DNA of 64,000 nt from Butyricicoccus sp. Marseille-Q5471 (GTDB lineage: Bacteria; Bacillota; Clostridia; Oscillospirales; Butyricicoccaceae), in NCBI RefSeq assembly GCF_951230135.1, contig NZ_CATNVC010000001.1:264746-328745 (forward strand), written 5' to 3'. The notes below the pieces were generated by a model that worked only from the letters and a program-made list of their open reading frames with translations, did no database searches and was not told the DNA's origin. Both the position numbers and the translations under genes were made by a program. Position 1 is the first letter of the stretch; every line of letters starts with the position of its first letter. Below, in pieces: positions 33,004 to 42,708 of this stretch.

Positions 33004-33183
33004 TGTCTGCTATCCTCTCTGTCCTAACTGATATCGCTCTCTGCGCTTTCATCGCCGCAATCAATGAAAAGACATAATCTGATTAAAACACGAATTGCAC
33101 CGGAAATCAACCGCTATCCGCGCAAGTCTCGCCGCCCGCCCTCCCATCGTTTCACCTATTGAAACGGATTGTCTACCTTTTCC

Positions 33184-33212
33184 TTGTGTTTTTCCGTTTC
33201 CTATGTTAGTAT
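33184..33212 (+). promoter_or_regulatory. Promoter of the marR gene
   Basis: TTGTGT (33184-33189) and TAGTAT (33207-33212) are separated by 17 bp. The AT-rich imperfect repeat TTTAGTTAGATAAA immediately downstream could be the binding site of the encoded regulator. The rest of the gap 33004-33183 shows nothing I can support. Confidence 0.45.
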
Positions 33213-33249
33213 TTAGTTAGATAAATTAATTGAAAGGCGGCGCGACGAC

Positions 33250-33690
33250 ATGCCCGGTTCGGAACAAATCAATTCTTTTCTGGTCGATATGTTCGGCCGC
33301 GTCAACAAAATAGAGGAACGTGCCATGGCCGCCGGTCTGGGCAACTCCATCTCCATCACCGAAATTCACATTATTGAGAAGATTGGTGATATGGAGCCAA
33401 TCCGCATGAGCGAGGTTGCCAAATCCATCGGCGTGACGCTCGCGACGCTGACCGTCGCCTGCGACAAGCTGGAGACTAAGGACCTGGTCTGCCGCACGCG
33501 CGACAAGACCGACCGGCGCGTTGTCAACATCACGCTGACCGACAAGGGACGCGCGGCCTACGAATACCACAAGGCGTTTCACGAGCGGATGATTGAGTCC
33601 ATCATCGAAACGCTCACCCCCGAGCAGACCGCGATTCTGGGGAAGAGTCTGGAAACGCTGCAGGACTTCTTCCTTCAGCAGGAAACGTAA
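33250..33690 (+). CDS. MarR-family transcriptional regulator
   Basis: A 146-residue winged-helix repressor type. The recognition part EVAKSIGVTLATLTVACDKL and the wing RTRDKTDRRVVNITLTDKG are typical. It could respond to phenolic or fatty-acid-like ligands. It lies upstream of an AEC transporter with a terminator between them, so it may control both by attenuation and repression. ATG 33250 follows GAAAGGCGGC. Confidence 0.88.
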   Translation: MPGSEQINSFLVDMFGRVNKIEERAMAAGLGNSISITEIHIIEKIGDMEPIRMSEVAKSIGVTLATLTVACDKLETKDLVCRTRDKTDRRVVNITLTDKGRAAYEYHKAFHERMIESIIETLTPEQTAILGKSLETLQDFFLQQET

Positions 33691-33696
33691 TAACAC

Positions 33697-33727
33697 CGCT
33701 CCGCCGACCCCGGCGGAGCGTTCTTTT
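33697..33727 (+). terminator. Terminator between marR and the AEC transporter gene
   Basis: The CGCTCCGCCG/CGGCGGAGCG perfect 10-bp stem with loop ACCC is followed by TTCTTTT. It may allow partial read-through into the transporter gene. Confidence 0.75.
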
Positions 33728-33738
33728 GGAGGAACCCA

Positions 33739-34683
33739 ATGAGCAACCTGATTTTTTGCCTGCAGGCCACTGTGCCGATTTTTGCAGTCATCCTGCTGGG
33801 CTATCTGCTTCGGCGGCGCGGCTTCTTTCCGGGCGAAACCGCCGCCGCGATTGATCGATTGGTCTTTAAGGTGCTGCTGCCTGTGCTGCTGTTTCGCGAC
33901 ATCGCGGCAGGACGCATCACCGAGCAGTTCAATCTGCGTTTTTTCCTCTTCTGCGCCGGCGCGACGACGGTATGCTTCTTCGCAAGCTGGCTGTTTGCCG
34001 CCAAAACGCTGCCCGACAAACACATGGTCGGCGCGTTCACACAGGGCGCGTTCCGCAGTTCACAGGCCGTGCTGGGTGTGGCCTTTGTGCAGAATCTGTA
34101 CGGCGAAGCAGGCTTTGTGCCGCTGATGATTGTTGCGACCGTGCCGCTGTACAATATTTACTCTGTCCTTGTGCTCTCGGTCACCGCGCCGCGGGAAACG
34201 CAGTCGCATGGTGTGGTTTCGCGCACGCTGGGCAATATCATCACCAACCCGATCATCCTCGGCATTTTGGCCGGACTCCCCTTTTCTCTGCTCGGCATCG
34301 AGCTGCCGACCATCGCCGCCCGCACCATCGACAGTCTGGCCGTCTGCGGCACGCCGCTTGCCCTGCTGAGCATTGGCGCAGGTTTCGAGGGCGCAAAGGC
34401 CATCCAAAAGTTGAAGCCGACCTGCATGGCGACGCTCATTAAGCTGATTGTGATGCCCGCCGTCTTTCTGCCGCTCGGCTGGATGCTGGGTTTTCGCGGG
34501 CAGGCCGCCGTCGCCCTGCTGATTCTGTTCGGCGCGCCGAGTACGGTCAGCGGCTACATCATGGCCAAAAACATGGACGGCGATTACCGGCTTTCCTCCT
34601 CAATTATCGTGCTGTCGACCGCGCTGTCCGCCTTCACACTGACCCTTGCGCTCTATCTGATGCGCGTGACCGGAATGATATAA
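33739..34683 (+). CDS. AEC-family transporter
   Basis: A 314-residue protein with about ten helices in the auxin efflux carrier/malate permease family. It has FAVILLGYLLRRRGFF and VLLPVLLFRDIAAG in the N-terminal helices and NPIILGILAGL in the second half. Members export or import dicarboxylates or other weak acids. The substrate is unknown. It follows the marR gene by 48 bp with a GGAGG ribosome site. Confidence 0.88.
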   Translation: MSNLIFCLQATVPIFAVILLGYLLRRRGFFPGETAAAIDRLVFKVLLPVLLFRDIAAGRITEQFNLRFFLFCAGATTVCFFASWLFAAKTLPDKHMVGAFTQGAFRSSQAVLGVAFVQNLYGEAGFVPLMIVATVPLYNIYSVLVLSVTAPRETQSHGVVSRTLGNIITNPIILGILAGLPFSLLGIELPTIAARTIDSLAVCGTPLALLSIGAGFEGAKAIQKLKPTCMATLIKLIVMPAVFLPLGWMLGFRGQAAVALLILFGAPSTVSGYIMAKNMDGDYRLSSSIIVLSTALSAFTLTLALYLMRVTGMI

Positions 34684-34716
34684 AAACAGCCTCCCGATGT
34701 ATTCGGGAGGCTGTTT
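34684..34716. terminator. Bidirectional terminator between the AEC transporter and thiC
   Basis: The perfect 14-bp stem AAACAGCCTCCCGA/TCGGGAGGCTGTTT with a five-base loop lies between convergent genes. Confidence 0.9.
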
Positions 34717-34726
34717 GAGTTTTTCG

Positions 34727-36049
34727 TCAGCAACTACCGTTTTCCGAGCAGAACTCAACCTTTTTGCCTTCGAGAATCAGGTTGGTCGTGCGTACTGCGC
34801 ACATCTTGCCGCACATCGAACAGGTGTGGCGCTCGGTCGGCGGAACCTGATTGTAGAAGCGCTCCGCCTTCTCGGGATCGAGCGCAAGCGCGAACTGCGC
34901 CGGCCAGTCGAGCTTGTGACGGGCGTCAGCCATCGCATTATCACGATCGCGCGCACCCGGCAGTCCGAGCGCGATGTCGGCCGCGTGCGCCGCAATCTTG
35001 GAGGCGACGATGCCCTCGCGCACGTCGTCCAAATCGGGCAGACGCAGATGCTCTGCCGGCGTCACATAGCACAGGAAGTTTGCACCGGCCTGCGCCGCGA
35101 TTGCGCCGCCGATGGCCGAAGTGATGTGATCGTAGCCGGGTGCGATATCGGTCACGAGGGGGCCGAGCACGTAGAACGGTGCACCGTGGCAAATGCGCTT
35201 CTGCATGACCATGTTGGCCGTAATTTCGTTCATTGCCATGTGTCCCGGGCCTTCGACCATGACCTGCACATCCTTATCCCACGCGCGGCGGGTGAGGTTG
35301 CCCAGCTCGATCAGCTCGGTAATCTGGCCTGCGTCGGACGCATCGTCGATGCAGCCGGGGCGCAGCGCGTCGCCGAGCGAGATGGTCACATCGTAGCGGC
35401 GCAGAATTTCGAGTACGTCGTCATAAAACTCAAAGAAGGGGTTTTCGTTGCCCGTCATCTGCATCCATGCAAACAGCAGCGAGCCGCCGCGGGACACGAT
35501 GTTCATCTTGCGTCCCTCGCGCATGAAGGTCTCTACCGCGCGGCGGTTGATACCCGCGTGAATGGTCATAAAGTCCACGCCTTCCTTGGCGTGCGCCTCG
35601 ACCACCTTGAGGAAATCCGCGGCGGTGATTTCAAGCAAATCCTTTTCCAGATAGCCGATTGCATCATACATCGGCACAGTGCCAATCATCGCAGAGGAAT
35701 ATTCAATCAATTTATTACGGAAAGTATTCGTCTTGCCGTAGTTGGACAAATCCATAATGGACTCTGCACCCATATCGATGGCCATTTTGACCTTGCCCAT
35801 TTCCATCTCGTAATCCTTGCAGTCGCCAGAAATACCGAGGTTTACATTGATTTTCACGCGTGTGCCGTCGCCGACTGCCTCAGCCGACAGGCTTTTGTGG
35901 TTGATATTCGCCGGAATCGCAATCGTGCCCTTGGCAACGCGCTCCATAATATATGCAGTGGTGCGGCCTTCCTTCTTGGCGACGGTCTCCATCTCCGGGG
36001 TCACAATGCCGCGCTTGGCGGCATCCATCTGAGTCGCGTAGTTTCTCAT
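34727..36049 (-). CDS. thiC: Phosphomethylpyrimidine synthase ThiC
   Basis: Radical-SAM enzyme that rearranges aminoimidazole ribotide to the HMP-phosphate half of thiamine. At 440 aa it is the bacterial core form. The C-terminal CSMCGKMC (Cx2Cx4C) motif binds the [4Fe-4S] cluster. [11 protein letters not shown] and [13 protein letters not shown] are family blocks. It is last in thiSFGHC and gains TPP-riboswitch control through that transcript. AAGGAG precedes ATG 36049. Confidence 0.97.
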   Translation of the reverse strand: MRNYATQMDAAKRGIVTPEMETVAKKEGRTTAYIMERVAKGTIAIPANINHKSLSAEAVGDGTRVKINVNLGISGDCKDYEMEMGKVKMAIDMGAESIMDLSNYGKTNTFRNKLIEYSSAMIGTVPMYDAIGYLEKDLLEITAADFLKVVEAHAKEGVDFMTIHAGINRRAVETFMREGRKMNIVSRGGSLLFAWMQMTGNENPFFEFYDDVLEILRRYDVTISLGDALRPGCIDDASDAGQITELIELGNLTRRAWDKDVQVMVEGPGHMAMNEITANMVMQKRICHGAPFYVLGPLVTDIAPGYDHITSAIGGAIAAQAGANFLCYVTPAEHLRLPDLDDVREGIVASKIAAHAADIALGLPGARDRDNAMADARHKLDWPAQFALALDPEKAERFYNQVPPTERHTCSMCGKMCAVRTTNLILEGKKVEFCSENGSC

Positions 36050-36061
36050 TGTACTGCTCCT

Positions 36062-37249
36062 TTATACATATAAATAGTCGGCCATAACAGGCTGTAAACC
36101 TTGTTGCTCAATGGCCTGATAGACTTCATCGACCGTGCGGCCGTCCGAAATTTCAAACTGTGCATCGCCCTTGTCCGCGTTGTCCTCGCTGTGCTCGCCG
36201 ATGCCGGTCGATACGCCCGCGGAAATCTTGGTCGCGGCAATACCGATCACGTTGTCGCGGAAGCCCGCACGCTCACGCGTGGAAATCGTAATGGACGCAA
36301 AGGGCATGAAAATGCGGTACGCGCAAATCACCTGCAAGAGCTGCGGCTCGTGCACGTCCTTGGGGTTAATCTTGTCGTTGTTGATAATTGGGCGCAGGCG
36401 CGGACAGGAAAAGGCGATTTCCGCGTGCGGATACTTCCGCTGCAGCAGATAAGCGTGCAGGCCGGTCGCAAATGCGTCGCGGCGGAAGTCGGACAGCCCC
36501 AAAAGCGCCGCAAAGCCAACGCCGCGAATGCCGCCCTGCAGCGCACGCTCCTGCGCGTTCAGCCGATAGGGGAAAATCCGCTTGTGCCCGCCCAGATGCA
36601 GGGTTTCGTACTTATCCGAATCGTAGGTCTCCTGAAACACGGTCACATAATCCACGCCGCACTCGTGCAGATAGGCGTATTCATCGACGTTGAGCGGATA
36701 AATCTCCACGCCGATGACACGGAAATACTTGCGTGCCAGCCGCACCGCTTCGCCGATATAGGAAACAGGCGACATGGAACGGCTCTCGCCGGTCAGCAGC
36801 AGCAGCTCCTGCAGGCCGCTCGCCGCGATGGCCTTCAGCTCCCGCTCGATTTCGTCCATGTCGAGCTTCGCGCGGCGAATCTTGTTGTGACAGTTGAAGC
36901 CGCAGTAAATGCAGTAGTTTTCACAGTAATTTGCAATGTAAAGCGGCGTGAACATCTGTACCGAGTTGCCGAAGTGCTTGCGCGTCTCTGCCTGTGCGCG
37001 GCTCGCCATCTGCTCCAAAAAGGGAAAAGCGGCTTGTGACAGCAGCGCTGCAAAATCCTCGGGCGAGAGCACGTCCCTGCCCAGGGCACGGCGCACGTCG
37101 GCGGCGGTGTAGCGGTCAAATTCTTCGGCGTTCATGCGGGAAATGACCTCGTCCTGCACTTCCGAGCCGATGTCGTCCATGCCGGTCTGATACTCCATGT
37201 GGCTGGTCTCGCGGGTGATGTACCGCGCGCCGATTACTTCATCTTTCAT
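36062..37249 (-). CDS. thiH: 2-iminoacetate synthase ThiH
   Basis: Radical-SAM tyrosine lyase giving dehydroglycine for the thiazole ring of thiamine in anaerobes. The CxxxCxxC cluster motif is CENYCIYCGFNC. The following GEAVRLARKYF and IEIYPLNVDEYA blocks, and STRERAGFRD near the end, support it. At 395 aa it is a bit longer than E. coli ThiH at the N-terminus. The gene overlaps nothing and follows thiG by 15 bp. ThiH instead of ThiO is the oxygen-free route, consistent with an anaerobe. Confidence 0.96.
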   Translation of the reverse strand: MKDEVIGARYITRETSHMEYQTGMDDIGSEVQDEVISRMNAEEFDRYTAADVRRALGRDVLSPEDFAALLSQAAFPFLEQMASRAQAETRKHFGNSVQMFTPLYIANYCENYCIYCGFNCHNKIRRAKLDMDEIERELKAIAASGLQELLLLTGESRSMSPVSYIGEAVRLARKYFRVIGVEIYPLNVDEYAYLHECGVDYVTVFQETYDSDKYETLHLGGHKRIFPYRLNAQERALQGGIRGVGFAALLGLSDFRRDAFATGLHAYLLQRKYPHAEIAFSCPRLRPIINNDKINPKDVHEPQLLQVICAYRIFMPFASITISTRERAGFRDNVIGIAATKISAGVSTGIGEHSEDNADKGDAQFEISDGRTVDEVYQAIEQQGLQPVMADYLYV

Positions 37250-37264
37250 CGTAGCAGCGCCCCC

Positions 37265-38029
37265 TCAGTCCTGCAAAAAGCCGGTCAGCGGCGAGGACGC
37301 GGATGCGGTTTCCCGCACCCGGCCAAGTCCGGAGAGATACGCCGCGCGGCCCGCTTCAATTGCCTTTTTAAACGCCTCTGCCATCGCGGGAATGTCGCCC
37401 GCGGTGGCGATGGCGGTGTTTGCCATGACGGCAGCCGCGCCCATCTCCATCGCTTCGCACGCCTGTGAGGGTCGGCCGATGCCTGCGTCGACAATAATCG
37501 GCAGGTCGATTTCGTTGATGAGAATCTGGATGAACTCCCGCGTTGCCAGTCCCTTGTTGGTGCCGATCGGCGCGCCGAGCGGCATGACACAGGCCGCGCC
37601 CGCGTTGACCAGATCGCGTGCGACGTTCAGGTCGGGATACATATACGGCATGACCACGAAGCCTTCGTCCGCCAGAATTTCGGTTGCGTGAATGGTCTCC
37701 TGATTGTCCGGCAGCAGGTATTTGGAGTCGCGCATGATTTCAATCTTGACAAAATCGCCGCAGCCGCATTCGCGCGACAGGCGGGCGATGCGCACCGCTT
37801 CCTCCGCATTGCGCGCGCCCGAGGTGTTGGGCAGCAGCGTCACGCCCTCCGGAATGTAGTCGAGGATATTGGCTGTGCCGCCTTCATTGGCGCGGCGCAG
37901 GGCGAGCGTGATGATCTGCGCGTCTGCGTGCTGCACCGCCGCATTGATCAAATCGAGCGAATACTTGCCCGAGCCGAGGATGAAACGGGAGGAAAATTCG
38001 TGCCCGCCGAGAATGAGCTTGTCTTGCAT
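37265..38029 (-). CDS. thiG: Thiazole synthase ThiG
   Basis: Joins dehydroglycine, deoxyxylulose phosphate and ThiS thiocarboxylate into the thiamine thiazole. The start is ATG 38029 ([20 protein letters not shown]), removing 15 residues that would lie before the AAAGGA ribosome site. The active-site lysine is in [22 protein letters not shown] and [10 protein letters not shown] are conserved blocks. Length 254 aa is normal. Confidence 0.96.
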   Translation of the reverse strand: MQDKLILGGHEFSSRFILGSGKYSLDLINAAVQHADAQIITLALRRANEGGTANILDYIPEGVTLLPNTSGARNAEEAVRIARLSRECGCGDFVKIEIMRDSKYLLPDNQETIHATEILADEGFVVMPYMYPDLNVARDLVNAGAACVMPLGAPIGTNKGLATREFIQILINEIDLPIIVDAGIGRPSQACEAMEMGAAAVMANTAIATAGDIPAMAEAFKKAIEAGRAAYLSGLGRVRETASASSPLTGFLQD

Positions 38030-38089
38030 GTTGGGAACAGTCCTTTCTATGTTTAGGCAGCACCGAAGCTGCAATTGAGCGGTGTCGCC

Positions 38090-38722
38090 TTAAGGGTTTC
38101 GCTTGCCTAAAATAAGCCGCAGCGCGGTGGTCGCCTGATGCGCAGCGCAGAGTGCAACGCGCGGGGCCATCAGCCCCAGTCCGCTGGCCACGTCGCTCTC
38201 GCCGTCACCGCAGACATACAGGTTGGCAAACCGGCGGCGCGTCATAATATCGTTCGGCGAGCCGTCGCCCGCCATGCCGCTGCCCGAAACAATGGGCATG
38301 TCCGGACAGGCGTTCAGCAGCGTTTCAATCAGCATTGCCTTTTGATCGGCACGGTCAAAGGCTTCGCAAACCAAATCACATCCCTCAAACAGCCGCACGG
38401 CGTTGGCAGGAATGACACGTTCTGTATACGCTTCGTAATATAAGTACGGATTGATTGCTTCCAGTTGTTCCTGTAACGCAACCGTTTTGGGAATACCCAA
38501 ATCCCTCATCGTGTAATGCTGACGGTTTAAATTGGTCACATCGACCACGTCAAAATCGACGAGCACCAGCTTGCCCACGCCGAGCCGCGCCAGATGCACC
38601 GCGATATTCGACCCCAGACCGCCCAGCCCCGCGATGCCGACACAGGCGTTGTCGAGCTTGTGCTGGATGTCCGCACCGTGCCGTTCAACGAGCGCGGCGT
38701 GCAGTTCTTCCCGTGTCAGCAT
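38090..38722 (-). CDS. thiF: ThiS adenylyltransferase ThiF (short family 2)
   Basis: Activates ThiS by C-terminal adenylation. The ATP-binding motif GLGGLGSNIAVHLARLGVG and DFDVVDVTNLNRQHY are clear. The protein is short (210 aa), lacks the Cys-X2-Cys zinc pairs of E. coli ThiF and belongs to the smaller clostridial type. Its ATG overlaps the ThiS stop (ATGA), so the two are translationally coupled. A longer in-frame start upstream would overlap thiS further and is not used. Confidence 0.92.
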   Translation of the reverse strand: MLTREELHAALVERHGADIQHKLDNACVGIAGLGGLGSNIAVHLARLGVGKLVLVDFDVVDVTNLNRQHYTMRDLGIPKTVALQEQLEAINPYLYYEAYTERVIPANAVRLFEGCDLVCEAFDRADQKAMLIETLLNACPDMPIVSGSGMAGDGSPNDIMTRRRFANLYVCGDGESDVASGLGLMAPRVALCAAHQATTALRLILGKRNP

Positions 38723-38916
38723 CAGCCGCCACCCACAAAGCACACGATTTCAATCGCATCGTCCTCGCACAGTGCTTCCTGCCTGAACGACGCGCGCGGC
38801 ACAATCTGTCCGTTCTTCTCCACCGCGACGCGCTGCGGGTCATGGCCGAGCGATTCGAGCAGCGCCAGCACGGTTTCCAGGCCGTTTCGCGGCTGTTCCC
38901 GTCCGTTTACTTTCAT
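38722..38916 (-). CDS. thiS: Sulfur carrier protein ThiS
   Basis: A 64-residue ubiquitin-like sulfur carrier ending in VGGG, whose terminal glycine is adenylated and thiocarboxylated. The start is ATG 38916 (MKVNGREQP), six bases after GAGGA. The ATG two codons earlier sits inside the ribosome site. It is the first gene after the TPP riboswitch and terminator. Confidence 0.93.
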   Translation of the reverse strand: MKVNGREQPRNGLETVLALLESLGHDPQRVAVEKNGQIVPRASFRQEALCEDDAIEIVCFVGGG

Positions 38917-38937
38917 TTCCATTCCTCTTTTCGCAAC

Positions 38938-38976
38938 AAAAAAACTCCGGTTTCACCAAAATCGGTAAAACCGGAG
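38938..38976 (-). terminator. Riboswitch-controlled terminator before thiS
   Basis: The CTCCGGTTT (38945-38953)/AAACCGGAG (38968-38976) stem is followed on the minus strand by seven U's, between the TPP aptamer and thiS. Confidence 0.85.
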
Positions 38977-39003
38977 CATACAAAATCACGTAAATTCAAG
39001 ATG

Positions 39004-39092
39004 CGACAGCTTCCCTACGATGGTGCTAACCAACAGGTTCAAAGGGTTAGGCTCTCGCCCTCTCAGCCGTTCATCGCGGCACCCCTGCTTGC
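39004..39092 (-). promoter_or_regulatory. TPP riboswitch controlling thiSFGHC
   Basis: On the minus strand the conserved elements appear in order: GGGGUGCC, GGCUGAGA, CCCUUUGAACCUG and GUAGGGAAG. The aptamer core is complete. TPP binding should favour the terminator at 38938-38976. Confidence 0.95.
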
Positions 39093-39184
39093 GACTTCAG
39101 TATACGCCAGCACGTTCCCCCTTGTCAAGCCCCATTTAAACGGTTATAATAAAAGAAACATATGTTCGCAAAGGAGGGTGTGCA

Positions 39185-40417
39185 ATGGATCGAACGATTT
39201 TGCACTGTGACTGCAACTCATTTTTCGCCTCGGTCGAGACTGCGCTGCGCCCGGAGCTTGCGGCAGGGCCGATGGCGGTCTGCGGCGATCCTGAAAGCCG
39301 CCACGGCATCATTCTGGCCAAAAACGAGAAGGCCAAGGCCTTCGGCGTGCAGACAGCCGAAACCATCTGGCAGGCCAAGCGAAAATGCCCGGAGCTGACG
39401 CTCGTGCGACCGCACCGCGAGGAATACGTCAAGTTTTCGCGCCGCTGCAACGAGCTTTACCTGCAATACACCGATTTGGTCGACCCGTTCGGCATTGACG
39501 AATCCTTTCTGGATGTGACCGGCTCGCTGCACCTGTTCGGCACGGGCGAGCAGATTGCAAATGAACTGCGGCAGCGCATGAAGACGGAAATCGGGCTGAG
39601 CATCTCGGTCGGCGTGTCCTGGAACCGCGCGTTTGCAAAGCTCGGCAGCGATTATAAAAAGCCGGATGCCACCACCCTGTTCACCCGTGAAAACTACCGC
39701 GAGCTGGTCTGGCCGCTGCCGGCGAATACGCTGCTCTTTGTCGGCCCGCGCGTGGCCAAGCGGCTCGGCGACCTCGGCGTACACACCATCGGTGAACTGG
39801 CCGCCTGCGACGCGGCGTTCGTCCACAGCGTGTTCGGCAAAGCCGGAGACACCGTGCTGCGCTACGCCCGCGGCGAGGACAACGAGCGCGTGCATTCGTT
39901 TTATGAGGAGCACGCCCCGAAATCGGTCGGCAACGGCATGACCTTCCCCCGCAATCTGCTGGGTGAGGAGGAATTTCGCATGGGTCTGACCGCGCTGTGC
40001 GACAATGTCGGGCGGCGGCTGCGGGCGCACCACCTGAAATGCCAGACCGTACAGCTGCTCATCCGCGATCCGGATTTTAAGAACCGCTCGCGTCAGGTGA
40101 CGCTGCCCCGCCCGACCGACTCGACGCGCGTACTGCTCGACACCTCGATGAAACTGCTGCGCGCGCACTGGCGGCCGGACAAAGCCGTGCGCATGTTGAC
40201 GGTGACGGCCGCAAACCTGCTGCCGGCGGACGAGGCGGGCGAGCAGCTTTCGCTGTTCGACGGTGCGGGCAGCGTGCAGAAAATCGAGAAGCACGAAAAA
40301 CTGGATCGCGCGATGGACGCACTGCGTCAGCGCTTCGGACAGGATGCGGTGCTCTACGGCCACACGGTCAAAAAGCAGCACAAAAAGGGAGAGAATGAAC
40401 CGCCCGACGGAACATGA
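39185..40417 (+). CDS. dinB: Y-family DNA polymerase IV (DinB)
   Basis: A 410-residue translesion polymerase. The N-terminus MDRTILHCDCNSFFASVE and DESFLDVT hold the catalytic acidic residues. SISVGVSWNRAFAKLGSD is the palm/finger region, and the little-finger domain ends with a clamp-binding QLSLF motif near residue 356. In many clostridia this gene is SOS-controlled, but I see no LexA box upstream. ATG 39185 follows AAGGAGGG. Confidence 0.95.
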   Translation: MDRTILHCDCNSFFASVETALRPELAAGPMAVCGDPESRHGIILAKNEKAKAFGVQTAETIWQAKRKCPELTLVRPHREEYVKFSRRCNELYLQYTDLVDPFGIDESFLDVTGSLHLFGTGEQIANELRQRMKTEIGLSISVGVSWNRAFAKLGSDYKKPDATTLFTRENYRELVWPLPANTLLFVGPRVAKRLGDLGVHTIGELAACDAAFVHSVFGKAGDTVLRYARGEDNERVHSFYEEHAPKSVGNGMTFPRNLLGEEEFRMGLTALCDNVGRRLRAHHLKCQTVQLLIRDPDFKNRSRQVTLPRPTDSTRVLLDTSMKLLRAHWRPDKAVRMLTVTAANLLPADEAGEQLSLFDGAGSVQKIEKHEKLDRAMDALRQRFGQDAVLYGHTVKKQHKKGENEPPDGT

Positions 40418-40476
40418 CTTGAAAAGCGCGGAAAAAACAGGTAGAATAAGAGCAAACGGAATAGGGAGAGGACTGT

Positions 40477-41205
40477 ATGAAAAGAAAACTCTGCACCCTG
40501 CTGACAGCGCTTTTGCTGATTGTGCCCGCCTTTGCGGCCGGACAGCATGTTTCGGTGGATTCGATTGGTCTTTCGGTGGATGTACCCGAAGATTTCGGCG
40601 TGTTTACACAGGAAATGGACCCCTCCGCACCCCAGCTTGCCCAGTTCGGCTTTACTTACGATGCTTGCATGCAGACGCTCAAGGACAACAACATCGTGCT
40701 GCAGGCGATTGCGCCCGATCAGAGCTATTCGGTCGTTGTCAACGTATTTGAGGACTCGCGCACGCGCGGGGAGGTCGAATATCTCCAGCTTTCCGACGAA
40801 GAACTGACCAAAATGGCCGAAAATCTGGTCGCTGCCTACGAAAAGAACGGTGTATCCTGCAAACCGATTACGCTTTACACCGAAAATCCCGCGGCGAAGT
40901 TTATGCGCATTGAGCTGACCGGCTCTACCGGCGATACCACCACTCCGCCCGTCATACAGTATGCGACAGTCGTCGGCGGTCGAGGAGTGCATTTCACACT
41001 CCTTGAGCCGAAAAGCGGCGCGTTTACCGACGAAATGGAGCAGACGCTGCTCTCCGTTGTGCGGAGCGCGGCCTTCCGCGCCGATGCAAGCGTTGCGACC
41101 GAGACCGACTTTACGCCCCTGATTGTGATTGTTTTCGCGATTGTGCTGCTCGGCGTGTTCCTCCGCCGCAAACGGCGTAAGGCTGCCGCCAAGCCGAAGG
41201 AATAA
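40477..41205 (+). CDS. Surface-exposed protein with C-terminal membrane anchor, unknown function
   Basis: A 242-residue protein with an N-terminal signal peptide (MKRKLCTLLTALLLIVPAFA) and a C-terminal membrane helix (PLIVIVFAIVLLGVFL) followed by a basic tail (RRKRRKAAAKPKE). The outside domain (about 22-200) resembles small beta-rich extracytoplasmic domains, with LSVDVPEDFGVFTQEM at the start. I do not recognise a named family. It is transcribed alone, 59 bp downstream of dinB, and followed by a terminator. Confidence 0.7.
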   Translation: MKRKLCTLLTALLLIVPAFAAGQHVSVDSIGLSVDVPEDFGVFTQEMDPSAPQLAQFGFTYDACMQTLKDNNIVLQAIAPDQSYSVVVNVFEDSRTRGEVEYLQLSDEELTKMAENLVAAYEKNGVSCKPITLYTENPAAKFMRIELTGSTGDTTTPPVIQYATVVGGRGVHFTLLEPKSGAFTDEMEQTLLSVVRSAAFRADASVATETDFTPLIVIVFAIVLLGVFLRRKRRKAAAKPKE

Positions 41206-41207
41206 TG

Positions 41208-41239
41208 AAAAACCGCCGCACAGCTGTGCGGCGGTTTTT
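41208..41239. terminator. Bidirectional terminator between the membrane-anchored protein and the MocR gene
   Basis: The 28-bp palindrome from 41210 to 41237 (AAACCGCCGCACAG arms) has flanking A and T tracts. It serves both convergent genes. Confidence 0.9.
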
Positions 41240-41243
41240 CTGT

Positions 41244-42644
41244 TTAACTGCGCCAGGCGTCACCCAACAGGCGCACCGCCTGCGCGATCTGTCCTTCGGT
41301 CAGACCCGCATAGCCGAGCACGAGCGTTGCACGCGGCGGCTTTGCCGGCGGGGTAAAATAACCCGACAAGCCATACACCCGCACGCCTTGTGCCCGGGCG
41401 CGCTCGATGAGCGTTTGTTCGTTCATGCCGTTTTCCACCGTCAGCAAAATATGCAGTCCTGCTTCCGCGCCCGCAACCGTATACGGTACGCCCGACAATT
41501 CCTTTGCAAGCGCCGCAAGCAGTGCGTCACGCCGCTGCTGATACACCTTTCGGCTGCGGCTGATATGGCGCTCAAAGCCGCCTGTGCGCATAAACTCCGC
41601 TAGCGTATGCTGCTCAAAGCTGGGCACGGTGGACGAATAGAGCGAAAACCGCTCCCGATACTGCGCCATCAGCCGGTCGGGCAGCACCAGATAACCGATG
41701 CGCAGCGAAGGTGCAAGGCTTTTTGCAAAGGTGTTGACGTATATCACGCGGTCAGCATGGTCAAGCTCTTTGAGAGCGGGAATTGGGCGGGAGGAATAGC
41801 GGAACTCACTGTCATAATCGTCCTCAATAATGTATCGATTCTCGGCTTCGGCAGCCCAGCGCAGCAGCTCCATGCGCCGTGCGGCAGGCATGACCAGACC
41901 GAGCGGAAAATGGTGCGACGGCGTCAGATAGACCGCCGAGGCGTCACTTTTCCGCAGCGCATCGGCACGCAGACCGTCCCCGTCGAGCGGCAGCGGCCGC
42001 ACGGTCGCACCGTTGTTGCCGAAAATCTGATACAGCTTGCGGTAGCCCGGATTTTCGAGCGCATAGACCCGCCCGCGCCCGAGCAGCTCAATGACCAGAT
42101 GAATCAGGTATTCCGAACCCGCGCCGATCAGAATTCGCTCCGCTGACACATCAATTCCGCGAAAATCATACAAATACCGCCGAATTTGCTCCCGCAGCTC
42201 GGCAGCGCCCTGCGGGACGGCAGCACGCAGCAAACGCTCGGAATACTCGCTCAGCACGCTGCGGGACAGCCGCGCCCACGTGGAAAACGGAAAGCAGTCC
42301 GTATCGACGATGTTGGTGCGAAAGTCAAAAACGCAGTCGTCTGCCGCACGCGAAACGGGCTGCTGCTCCGATTTTGCAGGCGGCTTGGGCGCAGCAGGGG
42401 CGGACAGGCGCTGCACAAAATAGCCCCGCCGCGGCTCAGAAACGATGTATCCCTCGGCAAGCAACTGGCCGTAGGCGGTTTCCACCGTAATCTGGCTGAC
42501 ACGCAGGTGCGCCGCAAACTGCCGCTTGCTCGGCAGCCGATCCCCGCCGGCAAGCACGCCGGAAACGATGTCCCCCCGCACGGCGCGGTACAGCTGCTCA
42601 TACAGCGGCACCGGCGCTTTCGCGTCCAAATGATAGGTAAGCAT
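41244..42644 (-). CDS. MocR-type GntR regulator with aminotransferase domain (PdxR-like)
   Basis: A 466-residue PLP-dependent regulator. An N-terminal GntR helix-turn-helix (LPSKRQFAAHLRVSQITVET) is fused to a fold-type I aminotransferase domain, with NTFAKSLAPSLRIGYL holding the PLP lysine. The start is ATG 42644, eight bases after GGAGGGG, not the upstream in-frame ATG. Such regulators usually control vitamin B6, taurine or GABA genes. No pdxST is adjacent, so the target is unknown. Confidence 0.9.
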   Translation of the reverse strand: MLTYHLDAKAPVPLYEQLYRAVRGDIVSGVLAGGDRLPSKRQFAAHLRVSQITVETAYGQLLAEGYIVSEPRRGYFVQRLSAPAAPKPPAKSEQQPVSRAADDCVFDFRTNIVDTDCFPFSTWARLSRSVLSEYSERLLRAAVPQGAAELREQIRRYLYDFRGIDVSAERILIGAGSEYLIHLVIELLGRGRVYALENPGYRKLYQIFGNNGATVRPLPLDGDGLRADALRKSDASAVYLTPSHHFPLGLVMPAARRMELLRWAAEAENRYIIEDDYDSEFRYSSRPIPALKELDHADRVIYVNTFAKSLAPSLRIGYLVLPDRLMAQYRERFSLYSSTVPSFEQHTLAEFMRTGGFERHISRSRKVYQQRRDALLAALAKELSGVPYTVAGAEAGLHILLTVENGMNEQTLIERARAQGVRVYGLSGYFTPPAKPPRATLVLGYAGLTEGQIAQAVRLLGDAWRS

Positions 42645-42677
42645 AAAAATCCCCTCCGCACTGGCATTGTTACTTTC

Positions 42678-42706
42678 ACAATACCAATCCAAAGGGGCAA
42701 TGTCAA
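42678..42706 (-). promoter_or_regulatory. Promoter of the MocR gene with an inverted repeat at the -10
   Basis: On the minus strand, TTGACA (42701-42706) and TATTGT (42678-42683) are separated by 17 bp. CATTGT-TACTTTC-ACAATA spans the -10, a possible autoregulatory site. Confidence 0.6.
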
Positions 42707-42708
42707 GC